This document shows positions 11,077 to 20,359 of a stretch of 43,550 bases of DNA, in pieces (positions within the stretch are counted from its first letter, which is position 1; the number at the start of each line of letters is the position of its first letter). Under the pieces are notes generated by a model. The model saw only the letters and a program-made list of their open reading frames with translations, had not been told where the DNA came from and ran no database searches. The DNA is taken from assembly GCA_002842925.1 (NCBI GenBank), contig PHEL01000003.1, positions 1 to 43,550 on the forward strand, written 5' to 3'. A program made the position numbers and the translations under genes. Source of the stretch: Alphaproteobacteria bacterium HGW-Alphaproteobacteria-14 (GTDB taxonomy: Bacteria; Pseudomonadota; Alphaproteobacteria; Sphingomonadales; Sphingomonadaceae).

Positions 11077-12018
11077 CTATTGCGCGCCCCTGAAATGCGG
11101 GGCGATCCCCGGCGTGGCGCGGGTCAGCAGGTCTGCTGCGAGTGCCTTTACCGGCGCATGATCGCCGGGAGCAAAGGTTGCCGTGCCCTCGATCCGCTCG
11201 GCCCCGTCGGGGCTGAACAGTGCGGCACGCATCGAAAGCTTGCGACCAGCAGTCTCGCACAGCACCGCTACCGGCGAATGGCAGGTGCCGCCGAGTTCCG
11301 CGAGCAGCGCGCGCTCGGCCTCAAGCTCGGCCCGCGTCGGCGCATCATCAATCGCGGCGAGCAGCGCAGTGGTGGCCGCATCATCGGCGCGGCATTCAAT
11401 CGCGATCACGCCTTGGGCTGCTGCGGGGATCCATTCGTTTTGGCCAAGCGGGTGGCCGACAGCGCTCTGCCCCAGCCGTTCCAGCCCGGCGGCGGCAAGG
11501 AAGGTCACATCCGCCTCCCCGGCCTGCAATTTCGCCAGCCGGGTGGCAACGTTCCCCCGGAAGGTCACGACCTTGCAATCGGGCCGCAGGTTCAAAAGCT
11601 GTGAAGCGCGGCGCGGCGCGCTGGTGCCGACCACAGCGCCTTGCGCGATCGCGGCAATGCTGACCGCGCCCACCAGACTATCGCGTCGGTCGGCGCGCGG
11701 CAGGAAGGCGGCGAAATGGAACGCCTCGGGCCGGATCGTTTCGACATCCTTGGCCGAATGCACCGCAAGGTCGATCCGCCCTTCGCCAAGCCACTGATCC
11801 AGTTCCTTGGTCCACAACGCCTTGCCGCCGATTTCGGCCAGGGGTCGGTCGAGCACCTTGTCGCCGCTGGCCAGCACGGGGACGAGTTCGATCGCGTCCT
11901 CTGCCCAGCCGTGGGCAGCGCAAAGACGCGCGCGGGTTTCGACCGCCTGCGCCATCGCGAGGGGGGAATTGCGGGTGCCCAGACGCAGGCGCGGGGCGCT
12001 TTGGGGTGCTTCAGTCAT
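11077..12018 (-). CDS. hemC: Hydroxymethylbilane synthase (porphobilinogen deaminase)
   Basis: 'RLRLGTRNSPLAMAQAVETR', 'DKVLDRPLAEIGGKALWTKELDQWLGEGRIDLAVHSAKDVET', 'LGGTCHSPVAV' dipyrromethane Cys. Confidence 0.96.
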   Translation of the reverse strand: MTEAPQSAPRLRLGTRNSPLAMAQAVETRARLCAAHGWAEDAIELVPVLASGDKVLDRPLAEIGGKALWTKELDQWLGEGRIDLAVHSAKDVETIRPEAFHFAAFLPRADRRDSLVGAVSIAAIAQGAVVGTSAPRRASQLLNLRPDCKVVTFRGNVATRLAKLQAGEADVTFLAAAGLERLGQSAVGHPLGQNEWIPAAAQGVIAIECRADDAATTALLAAIDDAPTRAELEAERALLAELGGTCHSPVAVLCETAGRKLSMRAALFSPDGAERIEGTATFAPGDHAPVKALAADLLTRATPGIAPHFRGAQ

Positions 12019-12062
12019 GGCTATGCTTGCCCTAGCGATCATACCGACTAGATGGAAGCGGG

Positions 12063-13148
12063 ATGGGATCGGCAACGCACACCTTGGAAGCCCCGCTCGT
12101 ATTGGGCATCGAATCGAGCTGCGATGAAACCGCCGTGGCAATAGTGCGCGGTGATCGCACGATCATTGCGCAAGCCATCGCCAGCCAGGAAGCCGAACAC
12201 GCGCCCTATGGCGGGGTCGTTCCCGAAATCGCTGCCCGCGCGCATGCCGAACGGGTTGCGCCGATGGTCGCGAGCGTGATGGCGGAAGCTGGCCTGACGC
12301 TTGACGATGTTGACGCCATTGCCGCGACCGCCGGGCCGGGGTTGATCGGCGGGGTGATGGTTGGCCTGGTCAGCGCCAAGGCACTGGCGATGGCGGCGGA
12401 AAAGCCTTTGCTGGCGATCAACCATCTGGAAGGCCACGCGCTGTCCCCCCGGCTGGCAGATGCGGGTCTGGCGTTCCCCTACCTGTTGCTGCTGGTTTCG
12501 GGCGGGCATTGCCAGATCCTTGGCGTTGACGGCGTGGGGCAATACCGGCGGCTGGCGACCACCATTGACGATGCGCTGGGCGAGGCGTTTGACAAGACCG
12601 CCAAACTGCTGCGGCTGGGCTATCCCGGCGGGCCTGCGGTCGAACGGCTGGCGATGCAGGGCAACCCCAAAGCGGTGCCCCTGCCGCGCCCGCTCAAAGG
12701 ATCAGCCGAACCGCATTTTTCATTCGCGGGCCTGAAAAGCGCGGTGCTGCGCGCGGTCGATAGCGGCACGCACACGCCTGCCGATATCGCCGCGAGTTTC
12801 CAGCAGGCGGCGGTCGATTGCCTGCTTGATCGCCTCGAACTCGCGCTTGACCGCGCCGGGCCGTTCCCCGCGCTGGTGGTGGCCGGCGGGGTGGCAGCGA
12901 ACCACACCGTGCGCGCCGCGCTGGAAGCCTTCGCAGCCCGGCACGCGATGCGCTTTACTGCGCCGCCGCTGGCGCTATGCACCGATAACGCCGCGATGAT
13001 CGCCTGGGCGGGGTGTGAGCGGCTGATGACCGAGGGATGGCGAATGGGGGCCGACTTTACCGGCGACAGCCTCGATTTTGTCGCGCGCCCGCGCTGGCCG
13101 CTTGATCCGGAGGCCACGGCAGTGCGCGGCGCGGGAGTAAAGGCATGA
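12063..13148 (+). CDS. tsaD: tRNA N6-adenosine threonylcarbamoyltransferase TsaD
   Basis: '[16 protein letters not shown]', '[19 protein letters not shown]', '[12 protein letters not shown]', '[12 protein letters not shown]', '[13 protein letters not shown]'. Confidence 0.97.
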   Translation: MGSATHTLEAPLVLGIESSCDETAVAIVRGDRTIIAQAIASQEAEHAPYGGVVPEIAARAHAERVAPMVASVMAEAGLTLDDVDAIAATAGPGLIGGVMVGLVSAKALAMAAEKPLLAINHLEGHALSPRLADAGLAFPYLLLLVSGGHCQILGVDGVGQYRRLATTIDDALGEAFDKTAKLLRLGYPGGPAVERLAMQGNPKAVPLPRPLKGSAEPHFSFAGLKSAVLRAVDSGTHTPADIAASFQQAAVDCLLDRLELALDRAGPFPALVVAGGVAANHTVRAALEAFAARHAMRFTAPPLALCTDNAAMIAWAGCERLMTEGWRMGADFTGDSLDFVARPRWPLDPEATAVRGAGVKA

Positions 13149-14179
13149 TCCTTCGACAAGCTCAGGACAGGCCGGACACCATCGGCGTCATCGGCGCAGG
13201 CGCATGGGGCACGGCGCTGGCGCAGATGCTGGCGAGTGACGGGCGCGATGTGCTGGTGTGGGCATTCGAGCCCGAAGTGGTCACCGCGATCAATTCGCAG
13301 CGCTGCAACCCGCTCTATCTGCCATCCGCCACCCTCGCGCCGACCATCCGTGCGACCGGCGACCTTACCGATTTCTCCGCAATTGACACCGCTTTGGTCG
13401 TCACCCCGGCGCAGGTGCTTGGCCGCGTGCTGGCGGGCCTTGCCACCCCGCCCCGCGACCTGGTGCTGTGTTCCAAGGGGATCGAGGCGGGCAGCGGGCG
13501 GTTGATGAATGATGTCGCGCGCGAGGCATCTCCCGGCAGCGCCATCGCCGTGCTGTCCGGGCCAACCTTCGCGCACGAAGTCGCCGCTGGCCTGCCTACC
13601 GCCGTCACGCTGGCGTGCAGCGGCGGCGGAGAACAGTGGGAACGGATCGCCCCCGCGATCGCACGGCCCGCGTTCCGCCCCTATTACAGCGACGATGTAA
13701 CCGGCGCGGAGATTGGCGGTGCGGTCAAGAATGTGCTCGCCATCGCCTGCGGGGTGGTTGACGGGCTGGCGCTGGGTCAGAACGCGCGCGCGGCGTTGAT
13801 CGCGCGCGGCTATGCCGAAATGCTGCGCTTTGGCGAGGCGCTGGGCGCGCAAGGCGAAACGCTGGCCGGTCTGTGCGGGCTGGGCGATCTGGTGCTGACC
13901 TGTTCGAGCACCGCCAGCCGCAATTTCTCGCTGGGCAAGGCGCTTGGCGAAGGGGCCAGCCCTGCGGCCCTGATGGCCGATCGCCGCACCGTGGCCGAAG
14001 GCGCGCACACCGCCCCCGTCCTCGCCGCACTCGCGGCCGAACGCGGGATCGCGATGCCGATTGTCGCGGCGGTTGATGCGATCCTGACCGGGGCGAGCGC
14101 GCGCGCAGTGGTGGCCGAGCTGCTCGCCCGGCCCTTGCGCGCTGAACTGGAAAGCGACGCGAAGGATATCAAGGCGTGA
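13145..14179 (+). CDS. gpsA: Glycerol-3-phosphate dehydrogenase [NAD(P)+]
   Basis: '[22 protein letters not shown]', '[22 protein letters not shown]', '[47 protein letters not shown]', '[11 protein letters not shown]'. ATGA overlap with tsaD. Confidence 0.96.
   Translation: MILRQAQDRPDTIGVIGAGAWGTALAQMLASDGRDVLVWAFEPEVVTAINSQRCNPLYLPSATLAPTIRATGDLTDFSAIDTALVVTPAQVLGRVLAGLATPPRDLVLCSKGIEAGSGRLMNDVAREASPGSAIAVLSGPTFAHEVAAGLPTAVTLACSGGGEQWERIAPAIARPAFRPYYSDDVTGAEIGGAVKNVLAIACGVVDGLALGQNARAALIARGYAEMLRFGEALGAQGETLAGLCGLGDLVLTCSSTASRNFSLGKALGEGASPAALMADRRTVAEGAHTAPVLAALAAERGIAMPIVAAVDAILTGASARAVVAELLARPLRAELESDAKDIKA
13149..13171. repeat. Sphingomonad-type dispersed repeat core (TCCTTCGACAAGCTCAGGACAGG) inside the gpsA 5' end
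   Basis: Literal string at 13149-13171. The opposite frame reads '...PVLSLSKD...', a recognisable translation of this repeat. Confidence 0.75.
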
Positions 14180-15705
14180 ACCAGCCGCCCGCAGCTTCCG
14201 CCGAAAACACCGATGATCTGGCCACTCTGGCCAAGGGCGGACGCACCAATACCATGGGTTTTGTGATCCGGCTGGTGGCGCGCATCCCGTTTCTGGTGAT
14301 CGCCACACGCCTTTATGGGGCCGAGGCGCTGGGCCGCTTTGCATCGGCATTGGTGCTGATCGAAATCATCGCGCTGATCTGTTCGCTGGGCGAAAAGCGC
14401 GGGCTGGCGCAGCGGCTTTCGGTTGGCGCGGGCGATAACCGCGCGGGTGAAACCAATCTGGTCTATGATGGCATTGTGCTGGCGCTGGCCTATTCGGTGG
14501 TGGCCGCGCTGCTGCTGCTGGCGTTTCCCGAACCGATGTTCCCCAACGGGATGAACAGCCCGCTGGATATCTGGCTGATCGCCGCCATCCCCGCCTTTGC
14601 GGTGACCGAGATTTTGCTGGCCGCGCAGGCTTACCGGTTCGATATCGCCACCACGGTGCGCGCGCGCGCGATTGTCGAACCGTGGACGATTTCGATCGGT
14701 GCCGGGGTGTTCTTCTTCATCCCCGCCACCCGCGATGCGGGTCTGGCGCTGGCGTTCATCGCGTCAATCTATGCCGGATTGCTGACCGCATTGTGGCCAT
14801 TCCTGCGCAGCTATGGCCTGCCCAAAGGCTGGCAGCCGCAGGGCCGCGCGATGCTGGCGATGTCGAGCCGTGCCTTCCCGCTGGTTGGGGCCGATACTAT
14901 TGAGCGCGGCACACGGCTGCTCGATATCTTCATCCTCGGCCTGTTTGCCCCGCCATCGGCGGTCGGCATCTATTACGCCGCGCAACAGATCGCCAGCCTG
15001 CCGCAAAAGCTGAAAACGTCGTTTGAACCGATCCTGTCGCCGGTCATCACCAAAAACCTGCGGATCGGCAACATGGGCGCGATTGCCGCGCAGGTGCGGC
15101 AGGTGGGGTTCTGGATCATCGCAGTGCAATTGGGCATCGCGCTGGTGCTGGGCGTTCCGGGCGAAGCGGTAATGGGCCTGTGGGGGCCGGATTATGTCGC
15201 AGGCACGGCGGCACTGTCGTTGCTGCTGGCGGCTGAGGTCGCGGCATCAATGGCGGTCGTTTCGGAAAGCGTGCTGGTCTATATCGCGCGCAAACGCAAT
15301 CTGGCGATTTCGGTCGGGATCATCGCGTTGCAAGCCGGGTTGACCATCGTGCTGATCCAACTGGCCGGGCGTTACGGGCTGGGCGCGGGATACCAAGCGG
15401 CCAGCGCGGCGGGCGCATTGCTGATTGCGCTGGCGCTATCCAGCCTGATCAAGGCATTGATGCTCAAATATCTGCTCAAAGCCCCGGTTTCGAACTGGCG
15501 CTGGGCACTGGTCTATGCCGCTGCGCCTGCGGTGGTGGTGGGCTATGTCTTCACTTTCGTGCCCGAATGGATCGAACTGCTGATCGGCGTGCCGGCGGTG
15601 CTTGCCACCTATGCCTTCGTCATCTGGCGGCGCGGCTTTGCTGAGGAGGACAAGGTGCTGTTCCGCAAGCAGGTTGTGCCCGATCCCGTCAACGACCTGC
15701 CGTAA
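14176..15705 (+). CDS. Lipopolysaccharide/oligosaccharide flippase family membrane protein
   Basis: 'GGRTNTMGFVIRLVARIPFLVIATRLYGAEALGRFASALVLIEI' plus about 12 hydrophobic segments; GTG start overlapping the gpsA stop. Confidence 0.82.
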   Translation: MNQPPAASAENTDDLATLAKGGRTNTMGFVIRLVARIPFLVIATRLYGAEALGRFASALVLIEIIALICSLGEKRGLAQRLSVGAGDNRAGETNLVYDGIVLALAYSVVAALLLLAFPEPMFPNGMNSPLDIWLIAAIPAFAVTEILLAAQAYRFDIATTVRARAIVEPWTISIGAGVFFFIPATRDAGLALAFIASIYAGLLTALWPFLRSYGLPKGWQPQGRAMLAMSSRAFPLVGADTIERGTRLLDIFILGLFAPPSAVGIYYAAQQIASLPQKLKTSFEPILSPVITKNLRIGNMGAIAAQVRQVGFWIIAVQLGIALVLGVPGEAVMGLWGPDYVAGTAALSLLLAAEVAASMAVVSESVLVYIARKRNLAISVGIIALQAGLTIVLIQLAGRYGLGAGYQAASAAGALLIALALSSLIKALMLKYLLKAPVSNWRWALVYAAAPAVVVGYVFTFVPEWIELLIGVPAVLATYAFVIWRRGFAEEDKVLFRKQVVPDPVNDLP

Positions 15706-15780
15706 CCTGCGCACGTTCAGTCGCTATTCACGGCTGCGAATCGATTTTCGGGCTTCGCACAGGATGTGGGGAGAAAATTG

Positions 15781-17406
15781 ATGCGCGCAGTTCGGTTGGT
15801 GGGAATGGGGGCGCTGTGCGCCGTAATTGCAGGCTGCGCGAACAACGCGCCCGAAGAACTGGCAAAGGCTCCGCCGCCGCCGCCCGCGCCGACCGCAGCC
15901 TATGCGCCGCAGCAAATGGTGGTGGTCACAGGTTCGCGGGTGCGCGGCGATGCAATTGCCGCAGAGCGCGGCTATTTTGTCCCGCCGGTAATGGTCGCCA
16001 CCGATCCGGGGCGTGAGAAATATGACGGCAAGGAAGTCTCCCCGGTCAAACTGACTGCGGTTGAACCCGTCTCCACCTTTTCGGTCGATGTCGATACCGG
16101 GGCCTATGCCAATGCCCGGCGGTTCCTGACACAGGGCACGATGCCACCCAGGGACGCGGTGCGCACCGAAGAGATGATCAACTATTTCCGCTATGATTAT
16201 GCCAGGCCGCAAGATCGCAGCCAGCCATTTACCGTCACCACCGATGTGGCGAAAAGCCCATGGAACCAAGGCACCTATCTGATGCGGATCGGGCTGCGCG
16301 GGTATGATATCGACAGCGATGAACGCCCGCCTGCCAACCTCGTATTCCTGATGGATGTGTCGGGATCGATGAACAGCCCTGACAAGCTGCCGCTGGTCAA
16401 GACTGCGCTGGCAGGCCTTGCGGGGGAACTGTCGCCGCAGGACAAGGTTTCGATCGTGGTCTATGCAGGCGCGGCGGGCCTTGTGCTCGAACCCACCAAT
16501 GACACCGCCAAAATCCGCCGCGCGCTCGACAGCCTCGAAGCGGGCGGATCGACCGCCGGGGGCGCGGGGATTGAACTCGCCTACCGCATTGCCGAGGACA
16601 GTTTCATCAAGGGCGGGGTCAACCGCGTGATCCTGGCCACTGACGGCGATTTCAATGTCGGCGTGTCCGACACCAAGGCGCTGATCGAACTGATCGAGAA
16701 AAAGCGCGATAGCGGCATCACGCTGACCACGCTCGGCTTTGGTCAGGGCAATTACAACGAAGCGCTGATGGAGCAGGTGGCGAACAAGGGCAACGGCAAC
16801 TACGCCTATATCGATTCCGCGCTGGAAGCGAAAAAGGTGCTGGGCGAGGAAATGGCGAGCACGCTGTTCACCATCGCCAAGGATGTGAAAATCCAGGTCG
16901 AATTCAACCCCGCCGTGATCGCGCAATACCGCCTTGTCGGGTATGAAAACCGCGCGCTGCGGGAGGAAGATTTCGACAATGACCGGGTCGATGCGGGCGA
17001 TATTGGCGCGGGCCATCAGGTGACCGCGATTTACGAAGTCGTCCCGGTGGGCAGCAAGGGCTGGATCGCGCCGCGCCGTTATGAAGACAAGCCGGATAAA
17101 GCCGCAACCGCGAAGCTGGCCGAGGCCGCCAACGTCAAGCTGCGCTACAAATTGCCCGATGGCGACACATCGAAGCTGATCGAACAGGTTGTGGCGTCCA
17201 GCGCATTTCAGAGCGCCGCCGCGCCCAAGGGCGATTTCGCCTTCGCCGCAGCGGTGGCCGCCTATGGGCAGGTGCTGCGCGGGGACGAGTTGATGAACGG
17301 CTTTGGCTTTGGCGATATCGGCACGCTGGCGGGCGGGCAGGACAATTTCTGGCGGCAGGAATTCCTGCGGTTGAATGCACTCGCCGGAAGCATGAAGGGC
17401 GGCTGA
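15781..17406 (+). CDS. von Willebrand factor type A domain lipoprotein (YfbK-like)
   Basis: Lipobox 'VIAGCANNAP'; 'VSTFSVDVDTGAYANARRFLTQGTMPPRDAVRTEEMINYF', MIDAS 'LMDVSGSM', 'VILATDGDFNVG', C-terminal 'KLRYKLPDGDTSKLIEQ'. Confidence 0.92.
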   Translation: MRAVRLVGMGALCAVIAGCANNAPEELAKAPPPPPAPTAAYAPQQMVVVTGSRVRGDAIAAERGYFVPPVMVATDPGREKYDGKEVSPVKLTAVEPVSTFSVDVDTGAYANARRFLTQGTMPPRDAVRTEEMINYFRYDYARPQDRSQPFTVTTDVAKSPWNQGTYLMRIGLRGYDIDSDERPPANLVFLMDVSGSMNSPDKLPLVKTALAGLAGELSPQDKVSIVVYAGAAGLVLEPTNDTAKIRRALDSLEAGGSTAGGAGIELAYRIAEDSFIKGGVNRVILATDGDFNVGVSDTKALIELIEKKRDSGITLTTLGFGQGNYNEALMEQVANKGNGNYAYIDSALEAKKVLGEEMASTLFTIAKDVKIQVEFNPAVIAQYRLVGYENRALREEDFDNDRVDAGDIGAGHQVTAIYEVVPVGSKGWIAPRRYEDKPDKAATAKLAEAANVKLRYKLPDGDTSKLIEQVVASSAFQSAAAPKGDFAFAAAVAAYGQVLRGDELMNGFGFGDIGTLAGGQDNFWRQEFLRLNALAGSMKGG

Positions 17407-17493
17407 GCCACCGCGTCAAGGGGCTTGGGCGCAAGCAGGTGCGCCTGCTAAGGTGGCGGCGATTGATTCCCTTTTGCCGGAGATTGCCGCGCC

Positions 17494-18003
17494 ATGTCCC
17501 TTGATTTTTCCGCCGCCCTGCCGCTGATCCTGGTGGGCCTTGCGCTGCTCGCCGTAGCGTTGTGGCTGCTTGCCCGCCGCAACCGCAAGGCGAAGGTGGT
17601 CGAAGATGGCAGCGCCCCCGCCCTCGCCCGCGACGTGCTTGACGAAGGCGCTGAAAAAGCGCGCCGCAATCAGGCGCTGATCGATGCGGCTCCGGCAGCT
17701 GTAAATGTGATGGCGGAGCCTGTCCCGGTTCCCGTGCCGATGCCCGCCCCCGTGCCTGCCGCCGCCGATGATCTCACCCGCATCAAAGGCCTCGGCCCAA
17801 AGCTGGTCACGCTGCTGGGCGAGCTTGGGGTCACTTCCTACGCCCAGATCGCCGCGTGGAGCGATGCTGATGTCGAACGCATCGATGCCGAGCTCGGCCG
17901 GTTCAAGGGACGCATCACCCGCGATCAGTGGGTCGCACAGGCCAAACTCCTCACAGCGGGCGACGAAGCGGCCTTCGCTGACACATTCGGCAGGAATGGA
18001 TAA
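17494..18003 (+). CDS. Membrane-anchored helix-hairpin-helix protein
   Basis: N-terminal TM 'LPLILVGLALLAVALWLLARRNRK', C-terminal HhH 'DDLTRIKGLGPKLVTLLGELGVTSYAQIAAWSDADVERIDAELGRFKGRITRDQWVAQA'. Confidence 0.75.
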   Translation: MSLDFSAALPLILVGLALLAVALWLLARRNRKAKVVEDGSAPALARDVLDEGAEKARRNQALIDAAPAAVNVMAEPVPVPVPMPAPVPAAADDLTRIKGLGPKLVTLLGELGVTSYAQIAAWSDADVERIDAELGRFKGRITRDQWVAQAKLLTAGDEAAFADTFGRNG

Positions 18004-18065
18004 TATTCCGCAAGCCTGATGCGCAAACCGTGTTACCTTGGCGCTCTGGCACGGGGAGAGGGGTG

Positions 18066-18446
18066 ATGGGTTTGCGCATTCTGGTGGCCGAGGATGAATT
18101 CATCACCGGCGTTGACCTGTGCGATACTTTCAAAGAAGCGGGCTACGAGGTCGAAGGGCCTTATGCCGGGATATCCTCAGCGATACTCGCCTGCCAGAAG
18201 CACAAGCCCGATCTCGCCATCCTCGATATCGAGCTGACCGACGGGCTGACCTACGAATTGGCGCAGACACTGATTGACGATGATGTTCCGGTTATCCTGC
18301 ATTTCGAACATGATGAAATGCGCGAACTTGCCGCCCGTTTCCCCCGCGCGCTAACCGTCCACAAACCCTGCCCCCCGGCCGATCTGCTCAATGCCGTCAA
18401 CCGCCTGATCGCCCCCTTGCCCCGCCCCCCTTGCCCCGTAACGTGA
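18066..18446 (+). CDS. Orphan single-domain response regulator (atypical receiver)
   Basis: 'LRILVAEDEFITGVDLCDTFKEAGYEV', phospho-acceptor 'LAILDIELTDG', conserved Lys 'TVHKPCPP'; beta4 end reads 'VPVILHFEHDE'. Confidence 0.82.
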   Translation: MGLRILVAEDEFITGVDLCDTFKEAGYEVEGPYAGISSAILACQKHKPDLAILDIELTDGLTYELAQTLIDDDVPVILHFEHDEMRELAARFPRALTVHKPCPPADLLNAVNRLIAPLPRPPCPVT

Positions 18447-18467
18447 AGCCTGCAATGGCTGTGGCGC

Positions 18468-19709
18468 ATGAACAGCAGGAACATCCCCGTGCACGGCACA
18501 TCGCCATCCTCAGCGCACCCGCCCACTTCGCGCCTTCCCGCGTTCAACTGGCAAGATCCCTTCGACCTTGAAAGCCAGCTGACCGAGGAAGAGCGGATGA
18601 TCCGCGATGCCGCCCACGGCTTTGCGCAAAGCCAGCTGCAACCGCGCGTGATCGACGCCTTCCGCGAGGAAGCAGACGCCCCCGAACTGTTCCCGCTGAT
18701 GGGCAAGGCCGGGCTGCTGGGCGCGACCCTGCCCGAAGAATATGGCGGCGCGGGCGCAAGCTATGTCGCCTACGGATTGATCGCGCGCGAGATCGAGCGG
18801 GTGGACAGCGGATACCGTTCGATGGCGAGCGTGCAGTCCAGCCTCGTGATGCATCCGATTTATGCCTACGGATCGGACGAACAGCGCCGCCAATATCTGC
18901 CCGGATTGGCGAGTGGCGAGTTGATCGGCTGCTTTGGTCTGACCGAACCCGATGCCGGTTCCGACCCCGGCGGCATGAAAACCTTCGCCAGGAAAGACGG
19001 CGATGATTACGTCATTTCCGGCAGCAAGACGTGGATTTCCAACGCGCCATTTGCCGATGTGTTCGTGGTCTGGGCCAAGTCCGAAGCCCACGGCGGCGCG
19101 ATCCGCGGGTTTGTGCTGGAAAAAGGCATGGCGGGCCTTTCCGCGCCCAGGATCAAGGGCAAGATTTCGCTGCGCGCCTCCACCACCGGGATGATCGTGA
19201 TGGACGATGTGCGCGTGCCAGCATCTGCGCTGCTGCCCAATGTCGAAGGGTTGAAAGGCCCGTTCGGCTGCCTCAACCGCGCGCGTTACGGCATTTCGTG
19301 GGGCGCGATGGGGGCGGCGGAGTTCTGCCTTGCCGCCGCACGCCAATACGGGCTGGATCGCCAGCAGTTCGGTCGCCCGCTGGCGGCCACGCAGTTGTTC
19401 CAGAAGAAACTCGCCGACATGATGACCGACATTGCGCTGGGCCTTCAGGCCAGCCTGCGCGTTGGCCGCTTGATCGACGAAGGCCGGTTTGCCCCCGACA
19501 TGATTTCAATCGTGAAACGCAACAATGTCGGCAAGGCGCTGGAAATCGCGCGGGCTGCGCGTGATATGCACGGCGGCAACGGGATTTCCGAGGAATATCA
19601 GGTGATCCGCCACATGGTGAACCTCGAAACGGTCAACACCTACGAAGGCACACATGATGTCCACGCGCTGATTCTGGGCCGCGCGATTACCGGGATTGCG
19701 GCGTTTTGA
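18468..19709 (+). CDS. gcdH: Glutaryl-CoA dehydrogenase-type acyl-CoA dehydrogenase
   Basis: '[24 protein letters not shown]', '[23 protein letters not shown]', '[20 protein letters not shown]'. Confidence 0.92.
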   Translation: MNSRNIPVHGTSPSSAHPPTSRLPAFNWQDPFDLESQLTEEERMIRDAAHGFAQSQLQPRVIDAFREEADAPELFPLMGKAGLLGATLPEEYGGAGASYVAYGLIAREIERVDSGYRSMASVQSSLVMHPIYAYGSDEQRRQYLPGLASGELIGCFGLTEPDAGSDPGGMKTFARKDGDDYVISGSKTWISNAPFADVFVVWAKSEAHGGAIRGFVLEKGMAGLSAPRIKGKISLRASTTGMIVMDDVRVPASALLPNVEGLKGPFGCLNRARYGISWGAMGAAEFCLAAARQYGLDRQQFGRPLAATQLFQKKLADMMTDIALGLQASLRVGRLIDEGRFAPDMISIVKRNNVGKALEIARAARDMHGGNGISEEYQVIRHMVNLETVNTYEGTHDVHALILGRAITGIAAF

Positions 19710-20359
19710 TGCGCTTGTTCGGCTATTTCCGCTCGTCGACCTCATACCGCCTGAGGATCGCGCTGAACCTCAAAGGGTTGGCGTTCGAGAATATTCCGGT
19801 CAACCTCGTCACTGGCGAGAACAAGGACGCCGCCTTCACGGCGCGCAACCCGTTCGGATCGCTTCCCATGCTCGAAGCGGGCGGGCGTGACCGGGCGCAG
19901 TCGATGGCGCTGCTCGAATGGCTCGACGAAGCCTATCCGGAGCCTGCGCTGCTGCCCCGCGATATCGAGGCCCGCTACACGGTCCGCGAACTGACCTACG
20001 GCATCGCGACCGAGATTCATGCGATCAACAACCTGCCGGTGCTAAGGTATCTCAAAGACCCGCTCGGCCACACGCAGGATGAAATCGATACGTGGTATCG
20101 CCACTGGCTGGCGCGCACGCTCAAGCCAGTGGAGGCGCGGCTGGCGCAGCTCAAGACCGGCGATTTCCTCCACGGCGATGCGCCCGGCCTGTTTGAAGTG
20201 GTGCTGATCCCGCAACTCGCCAATGCGCGGCGGTTCGATTACGACCTGTCAGATAGCCCGCACCTGACCCGGATCGAGACCGCCTGCCTTGCCCTGCCCG
20301 CGTTCATCAACGCGCATCCCGATAACCAGATCGATTCCCCGGAAAGAGGCCAGACATGA
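19709..20359 (+). CDS. maiA: Maleylacetoacetate isomerase (GST zeta)
   Basis: '[33 protein letters not shown]', 'NPFGSLPMLE'; TGATG overlap with gcdH. Confidence 0.92.
   Translation: MRLFGYFRSSTSYRLRIALNLKGLAFENIPVNLVTGENKDAAFTARNPFGSLPMLEAGGRDRAQSMALLEWLDEAYPEPALLPRDIEARYTVRELTYGIATEIHAINNLPVLRYLKDPLGHTQDEIDTWYRHWLARTLKPVEARLAQLKTGDFLHGDAPGLFEVVLIPQLANARRFDYDLSDSPHLTRIETACLALPAFINAHPDNQIDSPERGQT

Noticed and set aside
12620-14350. 576-aa minus-strand ORF
   Set aside because: Antisense to tsaD and gpsA; its 'PVLSLSKD' segment is the translated dispersed repeat, not a protein domain.
15724-17016. 430-aa minus-strand ORF
   Set aside because: Antisense to the vWA lipoprotein; no domain signature and skewed composition.
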